A stretch of DNA of 64,000 bases from Novosphingobium sp. (GTDB lineage: Bacteria; Pseudomonadota; Alphaproteobacteria; Sphingomonadales; Sphingomonadaceae). The notes below the pieces were generated by a model, which was given only the letters and a program-made list of their open reading frames with translations, made no database searches and was not told where the DNA came from. The DNA lies in contig JACKKX010000001.1 of assembly GCA_024236215.1 (NCBI GenBank), positions 547,501-611,500 of the forward strand. Reading direction: 5' to 3'. The stretch's first letter is position 1, and the number at the start of each line of letters is the position of its first letter. The translations under genes and the position numbers were made by a program. Shown here one piece after another: positions 17,988-27,350 of the stretch.

Positions 17988-19165
17988 CAGGCGCTCACCG
18001 AGCCTACGCTCGCGATGAACTTGTCGATATTGCCCATGGTCAGCCCGGCCACGTTGATCCGGCCCGATCCCGCCATGTAGATGCCGTGATCGCTGCGCAG
18101 CGCCATAATCTGATCGCCCGACAGCGGCAGGACCGAGAACAGCCCGTTCTGGCCGCCCAGCGGAGTGAGGTCGATCGCACCGGCCATGCCGGCTTCGGCC
18201 AGCCGTGCACGGACCTGACGCATGCGCGCGCGCATGGTGTCCAGCTCGTCGAGCCAGATCCTGACCAGCTCGGGATCGGACAGGATGATCCGCACCGCCG
18301 CCGCGCCGTGGTCGGGCGGCATCGACCAGGCGGCGCGTGCCAGCGAATTGCCGTTGGAAAGTACCGTATCGAGCTGCGCCGGATCGGCCACCATGGCATA
18401 GACCGCACCAACCCGGTCACGGTACATGCCGAAGTTCTTGTCGCACGAATAGGCCACCAGCGCCTCGGGGACCGCGCCGAGAACGCGGCGCAGGCCATAG
18501 GCGTCTTCTTCCATGCCCGCGCCCAGCCCCTGATAGGCCAGGTCGATGATCGGCAGCACGCCCTTGGCCGCGATCAGCGCGGCGATCTCGTCCCAGTTCT
18601 CGTTCGAATAGTCGATCCCGGTGGGGTTGTGGCAGCAGCCGTGAAGCAGGATCGCATCACCCGGTTCGCAAGCGGCGATCGCCTCGCGCAGTGCATCCAT
18701 ATCGACCACGCCCTCGCCAGTCGCATGCTTGAACCCGGCCAGTTCGACATCGAGGTCGGCAAAAATCTGCGCATGGTTGGGCCAGCTGGGCAGACCCATG
18801 CGGATCCGCCCGATCCCGGCCTTGTGCGCCAGTGCCACCGCCAGTCGCACCGCGCCGGTCCCGCCCGGGGTCTGCATCCCCTCGATCCGTCCGCCCATCG
18901 TGGGATCGTCCGCCCCGAAGATGTAGGGCATCAGCGCATGCACAAAGCCCATGTCGCCCTCAGGGCCAAGATAGCTTTTCGAATCCTGGGTTTCCAGCAG
19001 CACCTTTTCCGCCGCCTTGATCGCCGCGAACACAGGGGTGTCGCCCTGGCCGGTGCGATAGACGCCCACGCCCAGATCGATCTTGTCGGGCCGGGGATCG
19101 GCATTGTGGAGCTTGATCAGCGCGAGCAGCGCGTCGGCGGGCTGTTGGGCAAGGTTCTCGAGCAT
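17987..19165 (-). CDS. Aromatic amino acid / aspartate aminotransferase (class I, PLP)
   Basis: A 392-residue pyridoxal-phosphate enzyme of the TyrB/AspC group, which moves amino groups between aromatic amino acids or aspartate and 2-oxoglutarate. The N-terminus PADALLALIKLHNADPRPDK and IDLGVGVYR are family hallmarks. ILLHGCCHNPTGIDY is the substrate/cofactor block, and the Schiff-base lysine is K243 in YSCDKNFGMYRDRVG. The C-terminus has SGRINVAGL. I chose the ATG at 19165; the much longer upstream reading has no family similarity. The specific substrate (Tyr, Phe or Asp) is inferred only. Confidence 0.88.
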   Translation of the reverse strand: MLENLAQQPADALLALIKLHNADPRPDKIDLGVGVYRTGQGDTPVFAAIKAAEKVLLETQDSKSYLGPEGDMGFVHALMPYIFGADDPTMGGRIEGMQTPGGTGAVRLAVALAHKAGIGRIRMGLPSWPNHAQIFADLDVELAGFKHATGEGVVDMDALREAIAACEPGDAILLHGCCHNPTGIDYSNENWDEIAALIAAKGVLPIIDLAYQGLGAGMEEDAYGLRRVLGAVPEALVAYSCDKNFGMYRDRVGAVYAMVADPAQLDTVLSNGNSLARAAWSMPPDHGAAAVRIILSDPELVRIWLDELDTMRARMRQVRARLAEAGMAGAIDLTPLGGQNGLFSVLPLSGDQIMALRSDHGIYMAGSGRINVAGLTMGNIDKFIASVGSVSA

Positions 19166-19352
19166 AGCGAGGCGGCGCTTAGACCTGCGCCCGGCGCGGG
19201 GCAAGGGGGCACGTTGCGCCGCGAGCATCGGCTGCCAAGCCGGATCGGGGAGATTCGCGATTGCCACACCCGAGCAAAAATGGTCTATTGTTCCGAGACT
19301 TATGATAAGATCAACGAATGCACTGCGGGTTCCTGCGGCTGCATGGGGGAAC

Positions 19353-19454
19353 ATGAAACGGAAACCGCTCTGGCGCCTGGCGCTTGAATTGACGGCGGCG
19401 CTGATCGTGATGCTGGCAATCTTGGCCGTTTCACTCTGGCGGTTGCTGCAATAG
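19353..19454 (+). CDS. Small membrane protein, 33 residues
   Basis: A short reading frame beginning MKRKPLWRLALELTAALI. It has a positive N-terminus followed by a single hydrophobic helix (residues about 9-30), the usual pattern of a small bacterial membrane protein, with topology predicted N-in. A GGGGGA lies 4-8 bases before the ATG and could serve as ribosome-binding site. It stops 36 bases upstream of the DUF983 gene on the same strand. I cannot assign a family. Without comparative data it could still be a chance reading frame. Confidence 0.42.
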   Translation: MKRKPLWRLALELTAALIVMLAILAVSLWRLLQ

Positions 19455-19490
19455 CTTGTCCTGCGCGCAGCGGTGTGGTTAGGCACGGCA

Positions 19491-19928
19491 ATGCCCGCAC
19501 CCTCGCCTTTCGCCTCGATGTTGCCGCTACCGGCGCTGCCCACTTCGCTCAAGCAGGCGATAACGCGCGGAATTGTCGGCAAGTGCCCGCGCTGCGAAGA
19601 GGGCAAATTGTTCGCCCGTTTCCTCAAACCCGCGCCGCACTGTTCGGCTTGCGGGCAGGACTGGTCGCACCACCGGGCCGACGATTTCCCGCCTTACGTT
19701 TCGATCTTCCTTACCGGCCACCTGCTGGCCCCTGTGATCATCGCACTTGCCAGCAGCGACGCCCTGCCGCTGTGGGCCTGCGTGGCGCTGTGCATGGCGC
19801 TGGGCGCAGCAATCATGCTGGCGCTGCTGCAACCGGCCAAGGGCGGGATCATCGCCCTGCAATGGTGGCTGGGGATGCACGGCTTCAACCCCGCCGGACG
19901 TGACGAGGCACGCACCCGGCAACCTTGA
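19491..19928 (+). CDS. DUF983 family membrane protein
   Basis: A 145-residue protein with an N-terminal zinc-ribbon-like segment (KCPRCEEGKLF, HCSACGQDW) followed by two membrane helices (SIFLTGHLLAPVIIALA and LWACVALCMALGAAIMLALL). This is the DUF983 layout, found in Rhizobiales and Sphingomonadales and often near cytochrome c oxidase genes; here it is not. The ending GIIALQWWLGMHGF is typical. The function is unknown. ATG 19491 is chosen, though an ATG at 19518 (MLPLPALPTSL) is also plausible. A GTG upstream at 19473 adds six residues of no evident value. Confidence 0.82.
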   Translation: MPAPSPFASMLPLPALPTSLKQAITRGIVGKCPRCEEGKLFARFLKPAPHCSACGQDWSHHRADDFPPYVSIFLTGHLLAPVIIALASSDALPLWACVALCMALGAAIMLALLQPAKGGIIALQWWLGMHGFNPAGRDEARTRQP

Positions 19929-19979
19929 CCGCAAGAGCGGTTTCAGCCTTTCTTCAGACCGGTCTGCTACCCCGGCGGC

Positions 19980-20651
19980 ATGCGACCGCGCCGCCTGATC
20001 GTGATTGCCGTGACTGGTCTGGCGCTGATCGGCGCCGGGCAGGTCTGGCGTTACCAGCACCGCGACGGATGCCGCGCCTATGTTCCAGCTGCCGGACCAT
20101 TGGTGGCCCACGCCGGAGGCGGACTGCCGGAACAGACTTATGCCAACAATCTTGAGGCGCTCGATCTGGCGGCCAGCCATGGCTTCACCATGGTTGAGCT
20201 CGATTTTCTGGTCGAGGAAGGGCGGCTCGTCATCGGCCACGATGCCGATCACCGCTCCTCGCTCGATCCCGCCGGGCTGATGCGCTGGCTCGATGCCCAT
20301 CCCCGAATGAGTGTGGTGACTGACTTCAAGAGCGACAACCTTGCTGGGCTGGAGCTGCTCAAGCAGGCCGCGGGCACGCGGATCGACCGGTTCGTGCCCC
20401 AAATCTATTCGCCGCAAGAATACGCCGCGGTCGCAGCGATGGGCTTCCCCGCCCCGATCCTCACCGCGTACCGGCTGCCCGACCATGGCTGGCAGCAAGC
20501 CGCCAACGCCCTGCCGCTACGCGCGGTAACGATTGCCTACAAGCGGCGCGCGCTGGCACAAGGCATCCGCCATCCGGTCTTCCTCCATACCGTGAACCAG
20601 GCAGTTCCCGGCTATGGTCTTTACACCGATTGCCTGATCCCGGCCGCCTGA
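19980..20651 (+). CDS. Glycerophosphodiester phosphodiesterase-like protein
   Basis: A 223-residue protein with an N-terminal membrane anchor or signal (about residues 6-20) and a GDPD-type TIM barrel. The catalytic-site remnants are HAGGG (usually HRG), ANNLEA (usually ENT), MVELDF and VIGHD; the catalytic His pair is kept but the Arg and Glu of the first motif are not. The C-terminus has HTVNQAVPGYGLYTDCLIP, as in the family. GDPDs release glycerol-3-phosphate from deacylated phospholipids. The altered motifs make activity uncertain. It follows DUF983 by 51 bases. Confidence 0.7.
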   Translation: MRPRRLIVIAVTGLALIGAGQVWRYQHRDGCRAYVPAAGPLVAHAGGGLPEQTYANNLEALDLAASHGFTMVELDFLVEEGRLVIGHDADHRSSLDPAGLMRWLDAHPRMSVVTDFKSDNLAGLELLKQAAGTRIDRFVPQIYSPQEYAAVAAMGFPAPILTAYRLPDHGWQQAANALPLRAVTIAYKRRALAQGIRHPVFLHTVNQAVPGYGLYTDCLIPAA

Positions 20652-20663
20652 GTCGGTGCCGCG

Positions 20664-21419
20664 TCAGAACGGCAGCCAGTTGGCCTTGTGCCGGAACTTC
20701 ATGTAGCCGGCGTTGACCCCCAGGCGCAGCCCCACACCCGCCCGGATCGGGATCAGCACGATATCGCCCCGGCGCAGGTAGCTGGCGGTGAACCCACCCA
20801 CCACATAGGCCCCGCCTTCGCCCGAGGGGAATCGCTTGTAGAGATCCTCGGTGTCGTAAAGATTGTAGACCAGCACGAAGGTGGAACCGGCGTTGGCCCC
20901 GGCATCGAAGCCCACCGAGGGGCCGGTCCAGTAGACCGGCTTCTCGCCCTCGACCTTGTGATGGAGCGTCCCCGATCCCCAACGCATCCCCAGGACCACC
21001 GCTCCGCCGCCTTCGCGTCCGGTGATGTAGCCGTTGGGCTCGCCCTGCTTCTTGAGCAGATCCTCGATCATCTGCGCCAGTCCCTTGGCTCCCTTTCCGA
21101 ACACGCCTTCGGCGGCGGCGAGAACGTCGTCCTTCTGGTAGGTCGTGCTGGCTGCGGCGGCAGCGGGCGCGCCCTCGGGCACGGGCGTGGGTGCGGGGGC
21201 CGGGGCATTGGGATCGAGCAGGTCGTGTGCGGGCACAGCTGTATCCCCCGAGGGCGCAGGACCAGGCGTGGCTGCGGGCGCGGAAAGATCGCCGTCGATC
21301 GCCTTGTCGGGATCGACCGTCTGAACCTGGGCCGGTGCACTGGCGGCGCCGATCATGGCAAGCGCCCCCGACAGGGCGAACAGCGCACCGCGAAAAGCCG
21401 ATGGCAAGCGAAGGCTCAT
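20664..21419 (-). CDS. DUF1134 domain-containing exported protein
   Basis: A 251-residue exported protein. After a signal peptide (FRGALFALSGALAMIGAASA) comes a low-complexity Pro/Ala linker of about 90 residues, then the DUF1134 domain in roughly the last 130: AEGVFGKGAKGLAQMIEDLL, NGYITGREGGGAVVLGMRWG, YWTGPSVGFDAGANAGSTF, FVLVYNLYDTEDLY, and a C-terminal LPF. Members are known in Alphaproteobacteria and resemble lipid-binding SYLF domains. I chose the ATG at 21419; the reading continues upstream to 21563 without similarity. It is convergent with the GDPD-like gene. Confidence 0.82.
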   Translation of the reverse strand: MSLRLPSAFRGALFALSGALAMIGAASAPAQVQTVDPDKAIDGDLSAPAATPGPAPSGDTAVPAHDLLDPNAPAPAPTPVPEGAPAAAAASTTYQKDDVLAAAEGVFGKGAKGLAQMIEDLLKKQGEPNGYITGREGGGAVVLGMRWGSGTLHHKVEGEKPVYWTGPSVGFDAGANAGSTFVLVYNLYDTEDLYKRFPSGEGGAYVVGGFTASYLRRGDIVLIPIRAGVGLRLGVNAGYMKFRHKANWLPF

Positions 21420-21633
21420 GGTCTCGATCCTGGGTTGTCCGCCGCCTCCGGGTCCACGCGGAGGCGGCGGGATTGGTCCATCCGCGATCAGAATCGATGC
21501 CTGTCCCAAGCTCAATCGGGCGGCGATGAAGCGAGTCGGTTTTGCGGCCAAGCGAGTCGCCAAGAATCGTGCTTCTCGCCCCTTGCCGCCCCGCCGAGGC
21601 GCCGCTATAGGCCGCGCTTCGCCGCTGCGATCC

Positions 21634-21726
21634 GGAGACGTGGGTGAGTGGCTGAAACCAACGGTTTGCTAAACCGTCGTACTGGTAAATCCGGTACCGA
21701 GGGTTCGAATCCCTCCGTCTCCGCCA
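21634..21726 (+). tRNA. tRNA-Ser (anticodon GCU)
   Basis: A cloverleaf folds by eye. The acceptor arm GGAGACG (21634-21640) pairs with CGTCTCC (21716-21722), followed by discriminator G and encoded CCA. The anticodon arm ACGGT/ACCGT encloses a loop with GCT, so it reads AGU/AGC serine codons. A long variable arm with TACTGGTAAATCCGGTA and the T arm GGGTTCGAATCCC are present, as expected for a class II tRNA. The 3' end is not followed by an integrase or a repeated att-like copy. Confidence 0.97.
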
Positions 21727-21775
21727 CTCTATCCGCCTCCGGCCGCACCATCGCCCGGGCCAGAGGAGCAACCGC

Positions 21776-23017
21776 GTGACAAGCCAACCAGAACCCGCTG
21801 GGCCGCTCGCCGGAATCAGGGTGCTCGATCTTTCGCGAGTGCTCGCGGGGCCGTGGTGCACCCAGATGCTGGGCGATCTCGGGGCCGAGGTGATCAAGGT
21901 CGAGCAGCCCGGACAGGGTGACGATACCCGCCGCTGGGGGCCGCCGTTTCTGGACGATGGATCGCGCGATTCGGCCTATTACCTCTGCGCAAACCGCAAC
22001 AAGCGCTCGATCGCGATCGACATGGCAAGGCCCGAGGGCGCCGCGCTGATCCGGCGCCTTGCCGCCGAGGCCGACGTGGTGGTCGAGAACTTCCGGGTTG
22101 GCGGCCTTGCCAAGTATGGGCTCGACTATGCCGCTCTCAGCGCAGTCAAGCCCGATCTTGTCTATTGCTCGATCACCGGCTTTGGCCAGTATGGCCCCGA
22201 CAAGGACAAGGGCGGTTATGATTTCCTGATCCAGGGGATGAGCGGCCTGATGAGCGTGACCGGGCAGCCCGACGGCCAGCCGGGCGCCGGGCCGATGAAG
22301 GCGGGCATCCCGGTAGCCGATCTTTCGACCGGGCTTTACGCGGTCATCTCGATCCTCGCCGCGCTCCAGCACCGCAGCCGCACTGGCGAGGGACAGCACA
22401 TCGATCTGGCGCTGCTCGACACGCAGCTGGTGATGCTCGCCAACCAGGCATCCAACTGGCTCAACGGCGGAGCCGAGCCGCGCCGGATGGGCAACCTGCA
22501 CCCCAACATGGTGCCCTATCAGGTCTATTCGTGCAGCGACGGCGACGTGATCGTCGCGCTGGGCAACGACCGCCAGTTTGCCGGGCTCTGCCGCATGCTG
22601 GAGCTGGACGGACTTGCCACCGACCCGCGCTTTGCCTCGACCGCGGCGCGCAGCGAGAACCGCGACGCGCTCAACGCGCTGCTCGAACCGGCGATAGCAG
22701 GGTGGGGATCGGAAGCGCTGATCGCGGCGATGGAAATGGCGAAGCTTCCCGGGGGACGGATCAACTCGGTGCCCGAGGCGCTGACCTTGCCCCAGGTCGA
22801 TGCGCGCGGACTGGTGCGAGAGATCGAACGCGAAGATGGCACGGCGGTGCGCTTTCTGGGCTTTCCGGGGCAATTTTCGGCAACCCCGCCGATCTATCGC
22901 AAGGCGCCGCCGCGCTCGGCCGAGGATACGGAATCGGTGTTGAGCGCGGCACTGGGCCTCGATCAGGAAGAGATCGCGCGCCTTCTGGCCGAGGGAATCA
23001 TCGCCGATCGCCTGTGA
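21776..23017 (+). CDS. CaiB/BaiF family CoA-transferase
   Basis: A 413-residue class III CoA-transferase that swaps CoA between carboxylic acids. Family signs are GPLAGIRVLDLSRVLAGPW, EVIKVEQPGQGDDTR, and the catalytic aspartate in GIPVADLSTGLYAV (about residue 183). LALLDTQLVMLANQASNWL and the C-terminal PPRSAEDTESVL region fit as well. It starts about 50 bases after the tRNA. The next gene is the alpha subunit of transhydrogenase, 114 bases further, so it is likely a separate unit. The acyl substrate is unknown. Confidence 0.92.
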   Translation: MTSQPEPAGPLAGIRVLDLSRVLAGPWCTQMLGDLGAEVIKVEQPGQGDDTRRWGPPFLDDGSRDSAYYLCANRNKRSIAIDMARPEGAALIRRLAAEADVVVENFRVGGLAKYGLDYAALSAVKPDLVYCSITGFGQYGPDKDKGGYDFLIQGMSGLMSVTGQPDGQPGAGPMKAGIPVADLSTGLYAVISILAALQHRSRTGEGQHIDLALLDTQLVMLANQASNWLNGGAEPRRMGNLHPNMVPYQVYSCSDGDVIVALGNDRQFAGLCRMLELDGLATDPRFASTAARSENRDALNALLEPAIAGWGSEALIAAMEMAKLPGGRINSVPEALTLPQVDARGLVREIEREDGTAVRFLGFPGQFSATPPIYRKAPPRSAEDTESVLSAALGLDQEEIARLLAEGIIADRL

Positions 23018-23131
23018 AGTGGGGGTATCGCGCCATTTTGGGCAAACCCGCACTTTGCCTTGGCGCGCCATCCCGCTATGGCCCGCTCGCGAAGTCCCGC
23101 AAGGGCCGGGGCAGATAGAAAGGGGCAAGGC

Positions 23132-24706
23132 GTGAAGGTCGGTGCACCGAAGGAAATCATCGGCGGTGAGGCGCGCGTCGCGCTCACTCCGGATTCGGCT
23201 GTTCAGCTTCAGAAACTGGGCCATTCGTGCCTGATCGAAACCGGCGCCGGGCTGGCAGCGGGCTTTTCCGACCAGGCCTATCGCGATGCCGGGGTGGAGG
23301 TGGTCAAGGATGCCAAGGCGCTGTGGGCCGGGGCCGACGTGATCGCCAAGGTGCGCCCGCCCGAAGCGTCGGAAACCGCACTGCTGGGGCCTGGCAAGAC
23401 GCTGATCTCGTTCTTCTATCCCGCCCAGCGCGGCGCAGAGCTTGAGGCCGCGCGTGCCACCGGCGCCAACGTGATCGCCATGGACATGGTCCCCCGGATC
23501 AGCCGCGCGCAAAAAATGGACGCGCTGTCCTCGATGGCCAATATCGCCGGGTACCGCGCTGTGATCGAGGCCGGGGCCAATTTCGGCCGCTTCTTCACCG
23601 GGCAGGTGACAGCGGCGGGCAAGGTCCCTCCGGCGCGGGTGCTGGTGATCGGCGCGGGTGTGGCCGGGCTTGCCGCGATCGGCGCCGCAACATCGCTCGG
23701 CGCGGTGACGCTGGCCTTCGACGTGCGCCCCGAGGTTGCCGAGCAGATCAATTCGATGGGCGCCGAATTCGTCTTCCTCGATTTCGAGGAACAGCAGCAG
23801 GATGGCGCCGCCACCGGCGGCTATGCCGCGCCTTCCAGCCCCGAATTCCGCGAGGCCCAGCTCAAGAAGTTCCGCGAGCTGGCGCCGGGAATCGACATCG
23901 TCATTGCCACCGCCCTGATCCCGGGGCGCGATGCTCCGGTGCTGTGGACCAGAGACATGGTCGAAGCGATGAAGCCCGGCTCGGTGATTGTCGATCTGGC
24001 GGCCGAGCGCGGCGGCAATTGCGAGCTGACCAAGGCCGACAAGAAGATCGTGACCAGGAATGGCGTCACCATCATCGGCTACACCGATTTCCCCAGCCTT
24101 ATGGCCGCGCAGTCGAGCGCGCTCTATTCCACCAACGTGCGCCACATGCTGGCCGACCTGACCCCGGCCAAGGACGGGGTGCTGGTCCACAACATGGAGG
24201 ATGACGTGATCCGCGGGGCCACGGTGGCCTTTGCCGGGGAAATCACGTTCCCGCCCCCGCCGCCCAAGATTCAGGCGATCGCCGCGCAGAAACCCAAGGA
24301 AAAGCCCAAGGAGCTGACGCTAGAGGAACGCCGCGCGGCAGAGGTTGCCGCGTTCAGGGCGCAGACCCGCTCGCAGGTGACCTTGCTGGCGCTCGGCACG
24401 GCGCTGCTGCTGTTGGTCGGCGCGGTGGCCCCCGCCAGCTTCATGGCGCATTTCATCGTCTTCGCACTGGCCTGCTTTGTGGGCTTCCAGGTGATCTGGA
24501 ACGTCAGCCACGCGCTGCACACCCCGCTGATGGCCGTGACCAACGCGATTTCGGGCATCGTCGTGCTGGGGGCACTGCTCCAGATCGGATCTGACAATTC
24601 GCTGGTGACGATCCTGGCGGCGCTTTCGGTGCTGATCGCCTCGATCAACATCGTCGGCGGTTTCATGGTGACGCGCCGCATGCTCGCCATGTTCCAGCGG
24701 TCGTAA
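23132..24706 (+). CDS. pntA: Proton-translocating NAD(P) transhydrogenase subunit alpha
   Basis: The alpha subunit of the membrane transhydrogenase, which uses the proton gradient to drive hydride transfer from NADH to NADP. The N-terminal NAD-binding domain (dI) begins [19 protein letters not shown] and includes [16 protein letters not shown]. The last 110 residues carry membrane helices ([50 protein letters not shown]), so this is the fused E. coli-type alpha form rather than the split PntAA/AB type. GTG at 23132 follows AAAGGGGCAAGG, a good ribosome-binding site; it is 12 bases upstream of pntB. Confidence 0.96.
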   Translation: MKVGAPKEIIGGEARVALTPDSAVQLQKLGHSCLIETGAGLAAGFSDQAYRDAGVEVVKDAKALWAGADVIAKVRPPEASETALLGPGKTLISFFYPAQRGAELEAARATGANVIAMDMVPRISRAQKMDALSSMANIAGYRAVIEAGANFGRFFTGQVTAAGKVPPARVLVIGAGVAGLAAIGAATSLGAVTLAFDVRPEVAEQINSMGAEFVFLDFEEQQQDGAATGGYAAPSSPEFREAQLKKFRELAPGIDIVIATALIPGRDAPVLWTRDMVEAMKPGSVIVDLAAERGGNCELTKADKKIVTRNGVTIIGYTDFPSLMAAQSSALYSTNVRHMLADLTPAKDGVLVHNMEDDVIRGATVAFAGEITFPPPPPKIQAIAAQKPKEKPKELTLEERRAAEVAAFRAQTRSQVTLLALGTALLLLVGAVAPASFMAHFIVFALACFVGFQVIWNVSHALHTPLMAVTNAISGIVVLGALLQIGSDNSLVTILAALSVLIASINIVGGFMVTRRMLAMFQRS

Positions 24707-24718
24707 GGGGGACGGACA

Positions 24719-26182
24719 ATGCCAGCTTTCGGGCTTGATATCGGGATCGTTTCGGCCGCCTACATCGCCGCCGCAGTGCTGTTCATTCTCTCGCTGGGGG
24801 GCCTATCCAACCAGGAAAGCGCCAAGCGCGCGGTATGGTACGGCATTGCCGGCATGGCGCTGGCGGTGGGCGCCACGGTGTTCGGGCCGGGCATGGGCAA
24901 CCTGCCGCTGGTGGCCGGAATGTTCGCCGTCGCCGCAGTGATCGGCTGGGTGGTCGCCACCCGCGTGCAGATGACCGAGATGCCGCAGCTGGTCGCGGCG
25001 CTGCATTCATTCGTCGGGCTTGCCGCCGTGTTCATCGGCTTCAACGCCCATTTCGAGCTTGAGGCGGTAAAGGCGCTCGATCCCGCCGCGCGCGAAACCT
25101 TGACCGGCTTTGCCGGGGTGCTGGCGCACAAGAGCGAGGTGGAAATCGCGATCCTCAAGGTTGAGGAATTCCTTGGCATCTTCATCGGCGCGGTAACCTT
25201 CACCGGCTCGGTGGTGGCCTATGGCAAGCTGGCCGGCTGGATCGACGGCAAGGCCCGGCAGCTGCCCGGCGGTCATCTGCTCAACGCTGTTGCCGCGCTC
25301 ACCTCGGCGGTGCTGATGGTGATGTTCGTCGCTGAAGTGGGGGTTGAGGGCCGCGAGCTGATGGCCATGGCGGTGATGACCGGCTGCGCGCTGTTCATCG
25401 GCTATCACCTGGTAATGGGGATCGGCGGGGCCGACATGCCGGTGGTGGTCTCGATGCTCAATTCCTATTCGGGTTGGGCCGCCGCAGCGATCGGCTTTAC
25501 CCTCGGCAATGATCTCTTGATCGTGACCGGCGCGCTGGTCGGTTCGTCGGGTGCGATCCTTTCCTACATCATGTGCAAGGCGATGAACCGCTCGTTCGTG
25601 TCGGTGATCCTGGGCGGGTTCGGCAATGTCACTGGCCCGGCGGCGGAAATCGAGGGCGAGCAGATCGCGATCGACGCCGACGGGGTGGCCGCCGCGCTGA
25701 ACGAGGCGGACAGCGTGATCATCGTTCCCGGCTACGGCATGGCAGTGGCCCAGGCCCAGCAATCGGTGAGCGAACTCACCCGCAAGCTGCGCGCGGCGGG
25801 CAAGCAGATGCGCTTTGCGATCCATCCGGTGGCAGGGCGCCTGCCCGGCCACATGAACGTGCTGCTGGCCGAGGCCAAGGTGCCCTACGACATCGTGCTG
25901 GAAATGGACGAGATCAACGAGGATTTCCCCGAAACCGACGTGGTGATCGTGATCGGCGCCAACGACATCGTCAATCCCGCCGCGCAGGAGGATCCCAATT
26001 CCCCCATTGCGGGCATGCCCGTGCTGGAAGTGTGGAAGGCCAAGCAGGTGTTCGTTTCCAAGCGCGGCCAGGGCACTGGCTATTCGGGGATCGAAAACCC
26101 GCTGTTCTTCAAGGACAACACCCGGATGTTCTATGGCGATGCCAAGGTTGCAGTCGACAGCCTGCTGCCCAAGATCGATTGA
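24719..26182 (+). CDS. pntB: NAD(P) transhydrogenase subunit beta
   Basis: The beta subunit with a mostly hydrophobic N-terminal half (membrane domain dII) and the NADP-binding domain dIII in the C-terminal part. Recognisable blocks are [22 protein letters not shown] near the N-terminus (the classic start), [13 protein letters not shown] and [21 protein letters not shown] for dIII, and [18 protein letters not shown]. The length of 487 residues is about normal. It follows pntA by 12 bases, so both are in one operon. It is convergent with the acyl-CoA dehydrogenase cluster, 10 bases away. Confidence 0.96.
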   Translation: MPAFGLDIGIVSAAYIAAAVLFILSLGGLSNQESAKRAVWYGIAGMALAVGATVFGPGMGNLPLVAGMFAVAAVIGWVVATRVQMTEMPQLVAALHSFVGLAAVFIGFNAHFELEAVKALDPAARETLTGFAGVLAHKSEVEIAILKVEEFLGIFIGAVTFTGSVVAYGKLAGWIDGKARQLPGGHLLNAVAALTSAVLMVMFVAEVGVEGRELMAMAVMTGCALFIGYHLVMGIGGADMPVVVSMLNSYSGWAAAAIGFTLGNDLLIVTGALVGSSGAILSYIMCKAMNRSFVSVILGGFGNVTGPAAEIEGEQIAIDADGVAAALNEADSVIIVPGYGMAVAQAQQSVSELTRKLRAAGKQMRFAIHPVAGRLPGHMNVLLAEAKVPYDIVLEMDEINEDFPETDVVIVIGANDIVNPAAQEDPNSPIAGMPVLEVWKAKQVFVSKRGQGTGYSGIENPLFFKDNTRMFYGDAKVAVDSLLPKID

Positions 26183-26192
26183 TCGCCTCCGC

Positions 26193-27350
26193 TCAGTAGG
26201 AGCGCGGCAGGCCGAGTACGTGTTCGGCGAGGTATGAGAGGATCAGGTTGGTGCTGATCGGGGCGACGGTATAGAGCCGCGCCTCGCGGAACTTGCGCTC
26301 GACATCGTATTCCTCGGCGAAGCCGAAGCCGCCGTGGGTCTGCACGCACATGTCGGCCGCCGCCCAGCTTGCCTCAGATGCGAGCAACTTGGCCATATTG
26401 GCTTCCTCGCCGGGATTGCCGCCCTCGTCATAGACCCGGGCGGCATGGTGGACCATCAGCTCGGCGGCGCGCATCTGGGCATAGCAGCGCGCAATCGGGA
26501 ACTGGACGCCCTGGTTCTGCCCGATCGGGCGGCTGAACACCGATCGGTCCTTGGCATAGACAGTGGCCTTCTGGATGAACCACTTGGCATCGCCCACGCA
26601 TTCCGCCGCGATCAGGATCCGCTCGGCATTCATCCCCGACAGGATATAGCGGAAGCCCTTCCCTTCCTCACCGATCAGGCTGGAGGCGGGGATCCGCATA
26701 TCGTCGAAGAACACCTCGGTGGTCGAATGGTTCATCATCGTGCGGATCAGCTTGATCGTCAGCCCCTTGCCCTGCACCTCGCGCAGATCGACCAGAAAGA
26801 TCGAAAGACCCTCGGTCTTGCTCTTGACCTGATCGCGCGGGGTGGTGCGCGCCAGCAGCAGCATCAGGTCGGAATGTTCGACGCGGCTGGTCCAGATCTT
26901 TTGACCATTGACCACGTAGCTGTCCCCGTCGCGCACCGCCACAGTGCGCAAGGACAGCGTATCGGTTCCACTGGTCGGCTCGGAAACCCCGAATGCCTGA
27001 AGCCTCAGTTCGCCGCTGGCGATCCCGGGCAGATACTGTGCCTTCTGCCCGGCCGAGCCATAGCGCAGCAGGGTGTTCATGATGTACATCTGCGCGTGGG
27101 CGCTGGCCCCGTTGCATCCCGATGCCTGGATCTCCTCCATGATCACCGCTGCGGCATCGAGCTTGAGCCCCGATCCGCCGAACTCCTCGGGGATCAGCGC
27201 GGCGAGAAACCCAGCGCGAGTCAAGGCATCGACGAAGTCGCCGGGGTAGGCCCGTTCCCGGTCCTTCTCGCGCCAGTATTCGCCGGGGAAATCGGCGCAC
27301 AGCGCCTGCACCGCGCGGCGGATGTCGTGAAGGTCTTCGCGCTCGCTCAT
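26193..27350 (-). CDS. Acyl-CoA dehydrogenase (third of three)
   Basis: A 385-residue FAD-dependent acyl-CoA dehydrogenase that introduces a 2,3 double bond into an acyl-CoA. FAD-site and family motifs: LQAFGVSEPTSGTDTLSLRT, YVVNGQKIWTSRVEHSDLML, and late QTHGGFGFAEEYDVERKFRE. The Glu/Asp of the latter C-terminal block is a family feature. It overlaps the upstream dehydrogenase gene by 4 bases. All three dehydrogenases in this cluster are different lengths, suggesting distinct substrates or heteromers rather than repeated copies. The substrate is unknown. Confidence 0.92.
   Translation of the reverse strand: MSEREDLHDIRRAVQALCADFPGEYWREKDRERAYPGDFVDALTRAGFLAALIPEEFGGSGLKLDAAAVIMEEIQASGCNGASAHAQMYIMNTLLRYGSAGQKAQYLPGIASGELRLQAFGVSEPTSGTDTLSLRTVAVRDGDSYVVNGQKIWTSRVEHSDLMLLLARTTPRDQVKSKTEGLSIFLVDLREVQGKGLTIKLIRTMMNHSTTEVFFDDMRIPASSLIGEEGKGFRYILSGMNAERILIAAECVGDAKWFIQKATVYAKDRSVFSRPIGQNQGVQFPIARCYAQMRAAELMVHHAARVYDEGGNPGEEANMAKLLASEASWAAADMCVQTHGGFGFAEEYDVERKFREARLYTVAPISTNLILSYLAEHVLGLPRSY

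Noticed and set aside
21634-21726. tRNA-Ser gene as an integration site for a genomic island
   Set aside because: No integrase, no mobility genes and no repeated copy of the tRNA 3' end noticed; flanking genes are core metabolic genes.
21605-24190. 861-codon open frame on the minus strand across the CoA-transferase and pntA genes
   Set aside because: It is the complement of two well-conserved genes. Long antisense frames are expected where high third-position GC removes stops. The translation is rich in Arg, Gly and His and matches no family.
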